This document shows positions 24,021 to 31,367 of a stretch of 42,702 nt of DNA, piece by piece. The stretch covers positions 1 to 42,702 of the forward strand of contig JAXDAY010000005.1 of assembly GCA_034679345.1 (NCBI GenBank). Direction: 5' to 3'. The translations under genes were made by a program, and so were the position numbers. The notes below the pieces were generated by a model. That model did not search any database. It was not told the origin of the DNA and was given only the letters and a program-made list of their open reading frames with translations. The stretch's first letter is position 1; each line of letters begins with the position of its first letter. Origin of the DNA: JAXDAY01 sp034679345 (GTDB lineage: Bacteria; Eisenbacteria; RBG-16-71-46; CAIMUX01; VGJL01).

Positions 24021-25133
24021 ATGCCGGCGCCGGGGGAGCGAGAGAAAGGCCCCCGTCGCGGCAGCCCCCTCGACTTCCGCTCCGGCGGATGGGTGATCCT
24101 GCTCGCCATCCTGATCTCCACGATCCTCGTCGGCTCCCGCGTCGCCCTGGTCTTGCGGTCCCGTGGCGAGCGCGCGATCGGCGACGGAAAGGATCCGGTC
24201 AGCTACGGCTTCGATCTTTCCCACTGCCTCGTCGAGCGCAATCAGATTGTCGGAGGCGGGATCTCGAAGGATGGGCTGGCGGCGCTCGATCGGCCGCGGC
24301 TCCTCACCGCCGCGCAGGTCGATTCGGTCAACGAGGCGCGCCGCGGCAACATCCTCGTCTCGGACGATCGCGTGATCGGCGTGACGATCGGCGGACGCTC
24401 GAGAGCTTATCCCGTGCGAATCCTCAACTGGCACGAAGTCGTGAATGACACGCTCGCCGGGCGTCCGATCGCGGTCACCTACCATCCGCTCTGCGATGCC
24501 GTCGTCGTCTTCGACCGCGAGATCGGCGGGGAGATCCGGGAGTTCCGCGTGAGCGGGCTTCTCTACAACTCGAACGCTCTCTACTACGACCGCCAGGCGG
24601 ATCGGCGGATGGAGAGCCTCTGGAGCCAGGTTGGAATGTGCGCGGTCGCCGGTCCGGCCGCGGAGTCGCGATGGCGCTTCGAGCCGATGCCCGCGGCCGT
24701 CATGCCGTGGGGCGAGTGGCGCAGGCGGCATCCCGAGACCGCGGTCATCGCTCCGCTTGAGGAGATGGCCGACGCCTACAAGCGGAACCCCTACGGAGTC
24801 TACTTCGGATCCGATCTCCTGCGATTTCCCGTGCGGCCCCTGCCCCCGCCGTCGATTGAGCTTCCGCTGAAGGAGCCGATGATCGTCGTCGGCAGCCACA
24901 GGGATCGGCGGGCCTATCCGTTCTCGATCATCGCCCGGCGGGCGGGCGATGGTGGGGCCTGGGAGACGACCAACGCCGGGCGCGCCATCGTCTTCCGGCT
25001 TCGCCGCGAACCGCTGTCGGTCGATGTGGAAGCGCTCGACGGCGGTCCCGCGCCGCCGGTCGTCTACGCCCTCTGGTTCTCCTGGTACGCGATCCATCCG
25101 GATCCTCGGATTGTCGAAGGGACCCCGCTCTGA
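24021..25133 (+). CDS. DUF3179 domain-containing membrane-anchored protein
   Basis: This 370-residue protein has one N-terminal transmembrane helix (about 23-45) and a periplasmic or extracellular DUF3179 domain. Family segments include LNWHEVVNDTLAG, VTYHPLCDAVVVFDR, FRVSGLLYNSNALYYDR and ESLWSQ. The His and Cys in YHPLC are conserved and could bind a metal or cofactor. The function of DUF3179 is not known. The gene begins one base after the PP2C phosphatase stop, which suggests a shared task or shared control. It ends before a hairpin that separates it from the convergent respiratory cluster. Confidence 0.85.
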   Translation: MPAPGEREKGPRRGSPLDFRSGGWVILLAILISTILVGSRVALVLRSRGERAIGDGKDPVSYGFDLSHCLVERNQIVGGGISKDGLAALDRPRLLTAAQVDSVNEARRGNILVSDDRVIGVTIGGRSRAYPVRILNWHEVVNDTLAGRPIAVTYHPLCDAVVVFDREIGGEIREFRVSGLLYNSNALYYDRQADRRMESLWSQVGMCAVAGPAAESRWRFEPMPAAVMPWGEWRRRHPETAVIAPLEEMADAYKRNPYGVYFGSDLLRFPVRPLPPPSIELPLKEPMIVVGSHRDRRAYPFSIIARRAGDGGAWETTNAGRAIVFRLRREPLSVDVEALDGGPAPPVVYALWFSWYAIHPDPRIVEGTPL

Positions 25134-25140
25134 GAAGAAA

Positions 25141-25171
25141 GAGCCCGGCCCCGCGCGATGGGGCCGGGCTC
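25141..25171 (-). terminator. Intrinsic terminator of the respiratory cluster
   Basis: A perfect 12-bp GC stem (25141-25152 with 25160-25171) around a 7-nt loop is followed, on the - strand, by TTTCTTCTC. This is a good intrinsic terminator for the - strand cluster ending at 25196. On the + strand, where it would follow DUF3179, no T-run is present. Confidence 0.8.
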
Positions 25172-25195
25172 AATCGGGGGTGGCGAAGTGTCGAG

Positions 25196-25648
25196 CTACC
25201 GGTAGAGGCTCCTCACCCTGCCCCAGGTCGCGGCCTCCGAGGCGATGGGGCCCTCCTGGCAGAGCCAGTCGATGACGTTGATCAGGTACTGATCCGCGCC
25301 CGGATCGATCGAGTTGGGACTGCAGTTGGCGAGATCCATGAAGACCCGGCCGTCGCCGTATGTCCCAGCAGCCGAATGGACATGGCTGCTGCACGATCCG
25401 ACCCCGACGGCGGTGATCATGTACCCGGCGCCGAGCGCGGAGTCGAAGACGCTGTCACCGCGGACCGGGAGATCCACGTCGTTCAGCCCCGCCATCGTGG
25501 GGTGGCCAGGCTGGACGATCGTGTTCTGATCCGGCGGGTCGCACCAGAAGATGTCGGCGACGGTGAACTCGAACCCGGGGGGCGCGTAGTCGATCACGCC
25601 GGCCGCGTTCGGTTGGTGGATATAGAGCCCGCCGCCATTGGATGTCAA
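25196..25648 (-). pseudogene. Truncated secreted-protein remnant with C-terminal TWGxVRxLYR motif
   Basis: The open frame gives 150 residues from a weak TTG at 25648. It runs in frame back to the stop codon of the upstream subunit III gene (25727), with no ATG or GTG and no signal peptide. The text resembles the C-terminal half of a larger extracellular protein: HPTMAGLNDVDLPVRGDSVFD and GDGRVFMDLANCS look like the end of a ThuA/glutamine-amidotransferase-like fold. Its last residues, ATWGRVRSLYR, match the end of the secreted protein at 12902-13516. The 5' part seems lost, perhaps by deletion next to the cox genes. A real but unusual start cannot be excluded. Confidence 0.6.
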
Positions 25649-25726
25649 CGACGGGATTCGGTCGAGCGTAACTCCAAGCGTCCGAATGGAATGATGCTTC
25701 GGGTCCGAACCGCGCCGGGAGGCGGA

Positions 25727-26299
25727 TCAACCCGCGATCGTGAGAACCGAGAAGATGACGAGCCAGGCGACGGTCAAGAAGTGCCAGTAAAGCGTCAGGT
25801 GCTCCACCCCGGCGTGACTGGCAGCGCTATAGCGGTTCCGACGCGCCCGGACCGTCACGATTCCGAGGGGGATCAATCCGCCGATCACGTGCGCCGCGTG
25901 CAGGCCGGTGACCATGTAATAGGTGAACGCGTAGAGATTCGGCGCGGATCGCATCCCGGCCGCGACGGGACCGAACCAGTTCACGCTCTGATTCACGAGA
26001 AAGGCGATCCCCAGAAGCATCGTGAGGCTCATCGCCGTGTTCAGCCGCCCGCGGGAATCCCTCCGGATGCCGGCGAGACCCCACTGGATCGTGCCGCTGC
26101 TCGCGAGAATGAGAAGCGAGCTGAGCCAGATGCCCGAGGGAAGGCCGGGGATCCCCGGGGGGGGCCAGCTGTCGGCGCGCGCGCGAATCATGAGATACCC
26201 GACAAGGCTCGCGCCGAAGAGCATCGAAAGGGATGCGATCAGAAGCCGCATGCCCAGCTTCCCCATCCCGGCGGGTCCGGCCGTTCCCGGCTCGCGCAT
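25727..26299 (-). CDS. Second cytochrome c oxidase subunit III-like protein
   Basis: This 190-residue membrane protein belongs to the haem-copper oxidase subunit III family. It has five hydrophobic helices, with the conserved histidine-rich segments TYYMVTGLHAAHVIGG and EHLTLYWHFLTVAWLVIF. It is shorter than the subunit III at 26681-27550 and shares only the C-terminal hallmark motifs with it. It is last in the oxidase gene set, 2 bp after the subunit IV gene. It may be an alternative subunit III, a helix-rich partner of the main one or an assembly factor. The call to the family is firm; the reason for two copies is not known. Confidence 0.82.
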   Translation of the reverse strand: MREPGTAGPAGMGKLGMRLLIASLSMLFGASLVGYLMIRARADSWPPPGIPGLPSGIWLSSLLILASSGTIQWGLAGIRRDSRGRLNTAMSLTMLLGIAFLVNQSVNWFGPVAAGMRSAPNLYAFTYYMVTGLHAAHVIGGLIPLGIVTVRARRNRYSAASHAGVEHLTLYWHFLTVAWLVIFSVLTIAG

Positions 26300-26301
26300 C
26301 G

Positions 26302-26664
26302 TTACTCCGGCATCCCGGGCGCGTAGCCGGGGATGATCTCAGGGTTATAGGCCTCGGTGTCGGTGAGCGCGATCCCGACGAAGAGCGCCACGAAGAGGAG
26401 CGCTGTGATCAGAACGATCCCGTTGATCGGCCGGTCGTAGCGCAGGTGCATGAAGTAGAGCGCGACGAGGGAGGCTTTGACGGTCGCGATCGCCATGGCG
26501 AGCCAGAGGTTTCCCGATCCCAGATCGAACCAGGTCGCGCCGACGGTGACGACGGTCAGGACCACGAGCGCGGCCCAGACCGCGACCAGCGCCTTGACGG
26601 GCATGACATGGACGCCCGCGGGCAGCCCGGCCGGGTGGGATTCTCGATCTTGATGCTTCGACAT
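26302..26664 (-). CDS. Cytochrome c oxidase subunit IV (bacterial small subunit)
   Basis: This 120-residue protein has three hydrophobic helices (VKALVAVWAALVVLTVVTVGA, LWLAMAIATVKASLVALYFMHL, INGIVLITALLFVALFVGIAL). The ALYFMHLRYDRP segment is typical of the CtaF/COX4-like small subunit of bacterial caa3 oxidases. It lies between the two subunit III genes. It likely stabilises the complex; no catalytic role is known. Confidence 0.85.
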   Translation of the reverse strand: MSKHQDRESHPAGLPAGVHVMPVKALVAVWAALVVLTVVTVGATWFDLGSGNLWLAMAIATVKASLVALYFMHLRYDRPINGIVLITALLFVALFVGIALTDTEAYNPEIIPGYAPGMPE

Positions 26665-26680
26665 CGCGTGATCTCCTCGC

Positions 26681-27550
26681 TCAGTGAATCAGGTAGAGCA
26701 GGGGGAAGAGGTAGATCCAGATCAGGTCGACGAGGTGCCAGTAGAGCCCCGCATTGTCGACCGGGAGGAAGAACCTCGGCCCGAATCTCCCCCGGATCGC
26801 GCCGACCAGCATGATCCCGATGACGACCATGCCCGCGATCACGTGCAATCCGTGCAGCCCCGTCATGACGAAGTAGACGCTGAAGAAGATCTGGACGTTC
26901 TTCGGCACGACCGTCCCAAAGCCGTGCGTATCGATCTTCTCCGAGGGCACCGCCAACCCGCGCGGTTCCTCCGCGGCGGACGGGAGAAGCGACCTCTCCG
27001 ACCCGGGGGCGGCGACCCCCGGGCTCGCCGGCGCGATGTCCGGCGCGGGCGCCGCCGGCTGCGGGCTCGCCTCTCCGGCGGGGGATTGCGCGCCTTGCGC
27101 GCCGTGCGCGTCGTGCGTCTGGCTCTGGTAGTACTTGCCCCACAGGAGCCCGTGCTTCCACTTGTGCTCGTACTCGACCGCCTTCACCCCCAGGAAGATG
27201 AAGCCGCAGGCAAGGGTGATCGAAAGAAGCGTGATGAGCTTGCGTCTCTCGCCGAGCTGCGCCGCGCGCACGGCCCAGGCCATCGTGAGGCTCGAGAAGA
27301 TCAAGACCAGCGTGTTCAGCCCGCCGAGCTGCTTGTCCAGGAACTGATGGGCGTAGATGAAGATCTCGGGGTGGTTCGAGCGATAAACAGCATACGCGCA
27401 GAAGAGACCCCCGAAGAGGAGCACCTCGGTGGCCAGGAAGAGCCACATGCCGAGCTTCCCCGACTCGAACTGCTGCTCGTGGGTCTCGAAGTGGTGGGCA
27501 AGGTACGGATCGTGTCCGTGATTCCCGGCCCGGTTCTCTTGGGTCGTCAC
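26681..27550 (-). CDS. ctaE: Cytochrome c oxidase subunit III with large Ala/Pro-rich insert
   Basis: This 289-residue subunit III has the N-terminal LGMWLFLATEVLLFGGLFCAY and C-terminal VYFVMTGLHGLHVIAGMVVIG and AGLYWHLVDLIWIYLFPLLYLI segments. Between helices, residues about 141-213 form a low-complexity linker rich in Ala, Pro, Gly, Ser and acidic residues. This linker is absent from compact subunit III proteins of about 200 residues. It likely lies outside the membrane. The gene follows coxI with 16 bp between them. Subunit III helps keep proton entry and turnover stable in the oxidase. Confidence 0.92.
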   Translation of the reverse strand: MTTQENRAGNHGHDPYLAHHFETHEQQFESGKLGMWLFLATEVLLFGGLFCAYAVYRSNHPEIFIYAHQFLDKQLGGLNTLVLIFSSLTMAWAVRAAQLGERRKLITLLSITLACGFIFLGVKAVEYEHKWKHGLLWGKYYQSQTHDAHGAQGAQSPAGEASPQPAAPAPDIAPASPGVAAPGSERSLLPSAAEEPRGLAVPSEKIDTHGFGTVVPKNVQIFFSVYFVMTGLHGLHVIAGMVVIGIMLVGAIRGRFGPRFFLPVDNAGLYWHLVDLIWIYLFPLLYLIH

Positions 27551-27566
27551 AGGTCAGGATTCCTCT

Positions 27567-29189
27567 CTATGCATTCGCCTTCTCGACGTAACCGCCGACG
27601 GCGGGATCGTAGACCAGCCTCGACATGTCATAGGGATCGCTCGGAGTGTCGGGCGTCTGGGCGAAGTTGTCGTGCGGCGGCGGCGAGGCGCACTTCCACT
27701 CGAGCGTGTTCCCGCCCCAAGGGTTCGCCGGGGCGGGGCGGCCGTTGACGAGCGACTGGACCAGGTAGATCGCGACGACCACGAAGCCGACGGCGAGGAT
27801 GTAGGAGCCGATCGTCGAGGCCTCGTGGTACCCCTGATACTTCTCGAGATAGTTGTAGTACCGGCGGGGCATTCCCTTGCTGCCCATGATGAACTGGGTG
27901 AAGAATGTGATGTTGAATCCGATGAAGATCAGAAGCGCCCCCACGCGGCCCCACTTCTCGCTGTACATGCGGCCGGTCATCTTGGGCCACCAGTAATGCA
28001 GCCCGGCGAGGAAGGCGATCAGGGTTCCCCCGAACATCACGTAGTGGAAGTGGGCGACGATGAAGTAGGTGTCGTGCAGGTGCACATCTGTCGCGAGCGA
28101 GCCCAGGAAGAGGCCCGTCAGCCCTCCGATCCCGAACAGAAAGAGGAACGACAGGGCGTAGAGCATCGGGGTCTCGAATGTGATCGACCCCTTGTACATC
28201 GTCGAGAGCCAGTTGAAGACCTTGATCGCGGAGGGGATCGCCACGAGGAAGGTGAGGAAGCTGAAGATCGCGTTCGCCACGCCCGACTGGCCGCTCGTGA
28301 ACATGTGGTGGCCCCACACGAGGAAGGAGATCGTGGCGATCGCGATGGAGCTGTAGGCGATGAACTTGTAGCCGAAGATGTGCCGGTGGCTGAACACCGC
28401 GAACACCTCGCTCATGATCCCCATGGCCGGCAGGATCATGATGTAGACCGCCGGGTGGGAGTAGAACCAGAAGAAGTGCTGGTAGAGCACCGGGTCGCCG
28501 CCCAGGGCCGGATTGAAGATCCCCACGCCGAGGGCCCTCTCGGCGATCAGCAGAAGCAGCGTGATTCCGAGCACCGGGGTCGCCAGCACCTGGATGATCG
28601 CCGTCGCGTAGGAAGCCCACAGGAAGAGCGGCATGTCGAACCAGCCCATCCACCTGGGCCGCAGCTTGTGGATCGTCACGATGAAGTTGATGCCGGTGAA
28701 GATCGAGCTGAAGCCCAGGATGAACGCCCCCGTCGTGAGCGAGATGACGCTGGTGCTCGTGATCGTGCTGTAGGGCGTGTAGAACGTCCAGCCGGTGTCG
28801 ACTCCGCCGGTCACGATGGAGAGCAGAGAGAAGAGCGCCCCGACGACGTAGAGATACCAGCTCGCGAGGTTCAGGCGGGGGAAGGCCACGTCCTTCGCGC
28901 CCAGCATGATCGGCAGGATGAAGTTTCCGAGCGCCGCCGGGATCCCGGGGATGATGAAGAGGAAGATCATCACCGCCCCATGGAGCGTGAACATCTTGTT
29001 GTAGGTGTCCGCCCCCATGATCGTCGCCTTCGGAGTCAGAAGCTCCGTGCGGATCAGCATGGCGAAGACGCCGCCCAGGAAGAAGGCGGTCAGAATCGAG
29101 ATCAGGTACAAGATCCCGATCCTCTTGTGATCGAGGGTGAGCAGCCAGGATCGGATTCCGTGGCTGTGGGAGAGATAGTTCTCGCTCAT
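27567..29189 (-). CDS. ctaD: Cytochrome c oxidase subunit I, A2-type
   Basis: This 540-residue catalytic subunit has the haem ligands H70 (TLHGAVM), CuB ligands H245 and H294-H295, and HFHYVMFGG for the last two haem ligands. The active-site Tyr is Y249 (YSHPAVYIMI). In place of the GHPEVY of A1 oxidases it has YSHPAVY (243-249), the -YSHPxV- signature of A2-type oxidases such as that of Rhodothermus marinus, in which a tyrosine takes over the role of the lost glutamate. The K-channel lysine is present in PSAIKVFNWLSTM. The ATG at 29189 overlaps the coxII stop by one base, giving translational coupling. The open frame runs on upstream inside coxII and is not used. Confidence 0.96.
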   Translation of the reverse strand: MSENYLSHSHGIRSWLLTLDHKRIGILYLISILTAFFLGGVFAMLIRTELLTPKATIMGADTYNKMFTLHGAVMIFLFIIPGIPAALGNFILPIMLGAKDVAFPRLNLASWYLYVVGALFSLLSIVTGGVDTGWTFYTPYSTITSTSVISLTTGAFILGFSSIFTGINFIVTIHKLRPRWMGWFDMPLFLWASYATAIIQVLATPVLGITLLLLIAERALGVGIFNPALGGDPVLYQHFFWFYSHPAVYIMILPAMGIMSEVFAVFSHRHIFGYKFIAYSSIAIATISFLVWGHHMFTSGQSGVANAIFSFLTFLVAIPSAIKVFNWLSTMYKGSITFETPMLYALSFLFLFGIGGLTGLFLGSLATDVHLHDTYFIVAHFHYVMFGGTLIAFLAGLHYWWPKMTGRMYSEKWGRVGALLIFIGFNITFFTQFIMGSKGMPRRYYNYLEKYQGYHEASTIGSYILAVGFVVVAIYLVQSLVNGRPAPANPWGGNTLEWKCASPPPHDNFAQTPDTPSDPYDMSRLVYDPAVGGYVEKANA

Positions 29190-30187
29190 CAGTGTGCGCC
29201 TCCCTCGCCGCTCAGGGTCTTGAGATACTCGATGATCGCGGTGATCTCCTTGTCCTTGAGCCGTCCCTGGTAGGTCGGCATGACCGGCTCGAACCCGGCG
29301 ACGATCTGGGATTGCGGCTCCAGGATCGAGGCGCGGATATAGTTCTCGTCCGCCAGGACGGATGATCCGTCCTTCATGACCACGGTCGTGCCGAAGACGC
29401 CGTTCATCGCCGGGCCGATCCCGCCCTTGCCCTCGACTGAGTGGCACTGGAGGCAGCCTCGCGCCTTGAAGAGCTGGGCGCCGGCCTCGGCCGGCGGGAG
29501 CTTGTCGAGGGCTCCCGAGACGCCGTCCAGCCACACCTCGAAATCGCCCGCCGGATGGACGATCACCTTGGCGAGCATATCGGAGTGGCCCGTTCCGCAG
29601 TACTCGGCGCAGTAGATATCGTGCTCGCCAGGCTGGGGCGCGCGGAACCAAGTCTTGTTGTAGCGCCCCGGAACGATGTCGCGCTTGATCCGGAAATCGG
29701 GAACATAGAAGCTGTGGATCACGTCTTCGGCCGTCATCACAAGCTGCACCGGCCGGTCGACGGGCACGTGGAGGTTGTCGTCCACATGGCCGTTCGGGTA
29801 GGTGAAGAGCCACTTCCATCGCTGCGCCGTCACCTGGACCTCATAGGCGTTCGCCGGCGGGGTGTTGAGATCAAGGAACCCCCGGAACCCGAGGAAGAAG
29901 ATCACGAAGACGATTCCCAGCGGGATGATCGTCCATGTGATCTCCAGGGCCGTGTTGTGGGTCGGTCCCCCGCCGGGGCCCTCGCTCGCCTTCCTCCTGC
30001 GATAGCGGACGGCGAAGAAGATCATCAAGACGACGATCAGGGCGAAGAAGAACGCCGCGATCCAGAAGATGAAATAGAAGAGCCGGTCGACGCCCTCTGC
30101 CGAGGTCGAAGCCTGGGGTGGCATCCAGAACGAACCGCCCGCCTGGGCGAGCCCTTTCGACAGCAGTTGATCGAGCACGCGAACCAA
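29189..30187 (-). CDS. ctaC: Cytochrome c oxidase subunit II fused to cytochrome c (caa3 type)
   Basis: This 332-residue subunit has two transmembrane helices (about 36-60, 82-101), a cupredoxin domain with the CuA ligands H158, C193, E195, C197, H201 and M204, and a C-terminal cytochrome c domain with CLQCH at 245-249 and a later methionine (EPVMPTY) as likely axial ligand. This fusion makes the enzyme a caa3 oxidase able to take electrons from ACIII. It is the first oxidase subunit gene after sco and overlaps ctaD by one base. A clear lipobox is not seen, unlike some caa3 subunits. Confidence 0.96.
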   Translation of the reverse strand: MVRVLDQLLSKGLAQAGGSFWMPPQASTSAEGVDRLFYFIFWIAAFFFALIVVLMIFFAVRYRRRKASEGPGGGPTHNTALEITWTIIPLGIVFVIFFLGFRGFLDLNTPPANAYEVQVTAQRWKWLFTYPNGHVDDNLHVPVDRPVQLVMTAEDVIHSFYVPDFRIKRDIVPGRYNKTWFRAPQPGEHDIYCAEYCGTGHSDMLAKVIVHPAGDFEVWLDGVSGALDKLPPAEAGAQLFKARGCLQCHSVEGKGGIGPAMNGVFGTTVVMKDGSSVLADENYIRASILEPQSQIVAGFEPVMPTYQGRLKDKEITAIIEYLKTLSGEGGAH

Positions 30188-30194
30188 TCCCCTC

Positions 30195-31034
30195 TCAGTT
30201 TGCGGAGGCCGAAAGGTGCGCCGCGCGCTTCCTGCGACCTCCGCGGATCCAAAGTGCCGAAAGCCAGCCGCCGAGCGCGACGACCGTGAGCAAGCCGCCC
30301 AGCCGCATCAGGCGCCGTGCCGCGAGGGTGTAGGTTCCGGCCTCGGCGTCGTAGTGGTAGCAGTAGAAGATCGCCTGTTCGATCGTCGAGCCGATCTCGC
30401 CCTTCGAGGCCTCCATCAGGGCGAAGCGGACCGGCTTCGGCTCGAACTGGACCCCGTAGAGATAGCGCGAGAGCCTCCCCTCGGGCGTCAGGACGAAGAG
30501 AGCCGCCGCATGCGCGAACTGCTGCTGCTCCTCGTCCCAGCGGTATCCGAACCCCACCGCCTGCGTGATGGCCTTGATGCTCGCTTCGCTTCCCGTGAGG
30601 AAGTGCCAGCCGGCCGCCGCCCCGGGACGGCCGTACTCGGAGATGTAGTTCTGCTTCTTGAGCGCGGCCAGGGTGCTCGTCTCGGTGGGGTCGAAGCTCA
30701 GCGTGAGGATCTCGAACTCCTCGCCTGGGGTCCAGGGGATCTCCCGCAACGCATCGGTGAGGCCGTTCAGCACGAGGGTGCAGAGCATCGGGCAGGAGAA
30801 GTAGACGAGCGAGAGGATCACGGGACGCTCGCCGTCGAAGTAATCGCCGAGCCGGACCGCGCGGCCCGCGTCGTCCACGAACTCGAGTTCGAGCGGGATG
30901 ACCGTGTTCAGATGTTCGGTGATCCCCACACCCTCGAGCTCCTGAGGGAGCGGCTCGGTCCGCTCCGCGGAAGCGGCGCCGCCGATTCCGCAGGCCAGCG
31001 CCAGGAGCAGCAGGATGACTGCGCGGCGGCTCAT
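30195..31034 (-). CDS. SCO1/SenC copper chaperone, C-terminal membrane anchor
   Basis: This 279-residue thioredoxin-fold protein delivers copper to the CuA site. A signal peptide (ILLLLALACGIGGAASA) precedes the domain. The copper motif CxxxC is C81-PML-C85. The third ligand is likely the histidine in FAHAAALFV near residue 174. A C-terminal helix (LMRLGGLLTVVALGGWLSALWI) would anchor it in the membrane, as in Sco proteins encoded with ACIII clusters. It overlaps the preceding small gene as ATGA and lies 7 bp from coxII, so delivery is coupled to subunit II production. Confidence 0.93.
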   Translation of the reverse strand: MSRRAVILLLLALACGIGGAASAERTEPLPQELEGVGITEHLNTVIPLELEFVDDAGRAVRLGDYFDGERPVILSLVYFSCPMLCTLVLNGLTDALREIPWTPGEEFEILTLSFDPTETSTLAALKKQNYISEYGRPGAAAGWHFLTGSEASIKAITQAVGFGYRWDEEQQQFAHAAALFVLTPEGRLSRYLYGVQFEPKPVRFALMEASKGEIGSTIEQAIFYCYHYDAEAGTYTLAARRLMRLGGLLTVVALGGWLSALWIRGGRRKRAAHLSASAN

Positions 31035-31342
31035 CGCGATGCCCCGATCTCTCGCGTCGTCAGCTCCATCGCGCGTTCGATCGGAATCGCGACGATGCCC
31101 TGCTTCTCGTCGATCCAGCGGTAGGAGTGGATCTGCTCGAGCTGCGTCGCGCGCAGGAGCGAGAGCTCCTCCGGCGCCGGGGCGATGGTCTTGCGGAAAT
31201 CCTCCTTGCGCTGCTCGTGGTAGTAGAGCGCCTGGACTCCCACGATGATGACGAAGACGAGGATCGCCCCGAAGATGCCATAGGCGAGGGTGGGAGCGGG
31301 GTTCGGATCATCGCCGCGCGCGCGGCGCCGGTTGTCGGCCAT
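31031..31342 (-). CDS. Small single-helix membrane protein in ACIII/oxidase cluster
   Basis: This 103-residue protein has one transmembrane helix (about 19-41, LAYGIFGAILVFVIIVGVQAL) with a basic N-terminus inside and a polar C-terminal part outside (EQLEQ-type region; ATQLEQIHSYRWIDEKQGIVAIPIERAM). Small proteins of similar size and layout sit between actF and the oxidase genes in other bacteria, where they are proposed to be ACIII subunits or assembly factors. Function is not known. It overlaps sco by ATGA and follows actF by 25 bp. Confidence 0.7.
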   Translation of the reverse strand: MADNRRRARGDDPNPAPTLAYGIFGAILVFVIIVGVQALYYHEQRKEDFRKTIAPAPEELSLLRATQLEQIHSYRWIDEKQGIVAIPIERAMELTTREIGASR

Positions 31343-31367
31343 CGATCTATTCCTCCATCCTCCCGGA

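Noticed and set aside
29190..29819. Upstream extension of the subunit I open frame into subunit II
   Set aside because: It overlaps coxII, which has all CuA and haem ligands; the ATG at 29187-29189 starts a standard subunit I.
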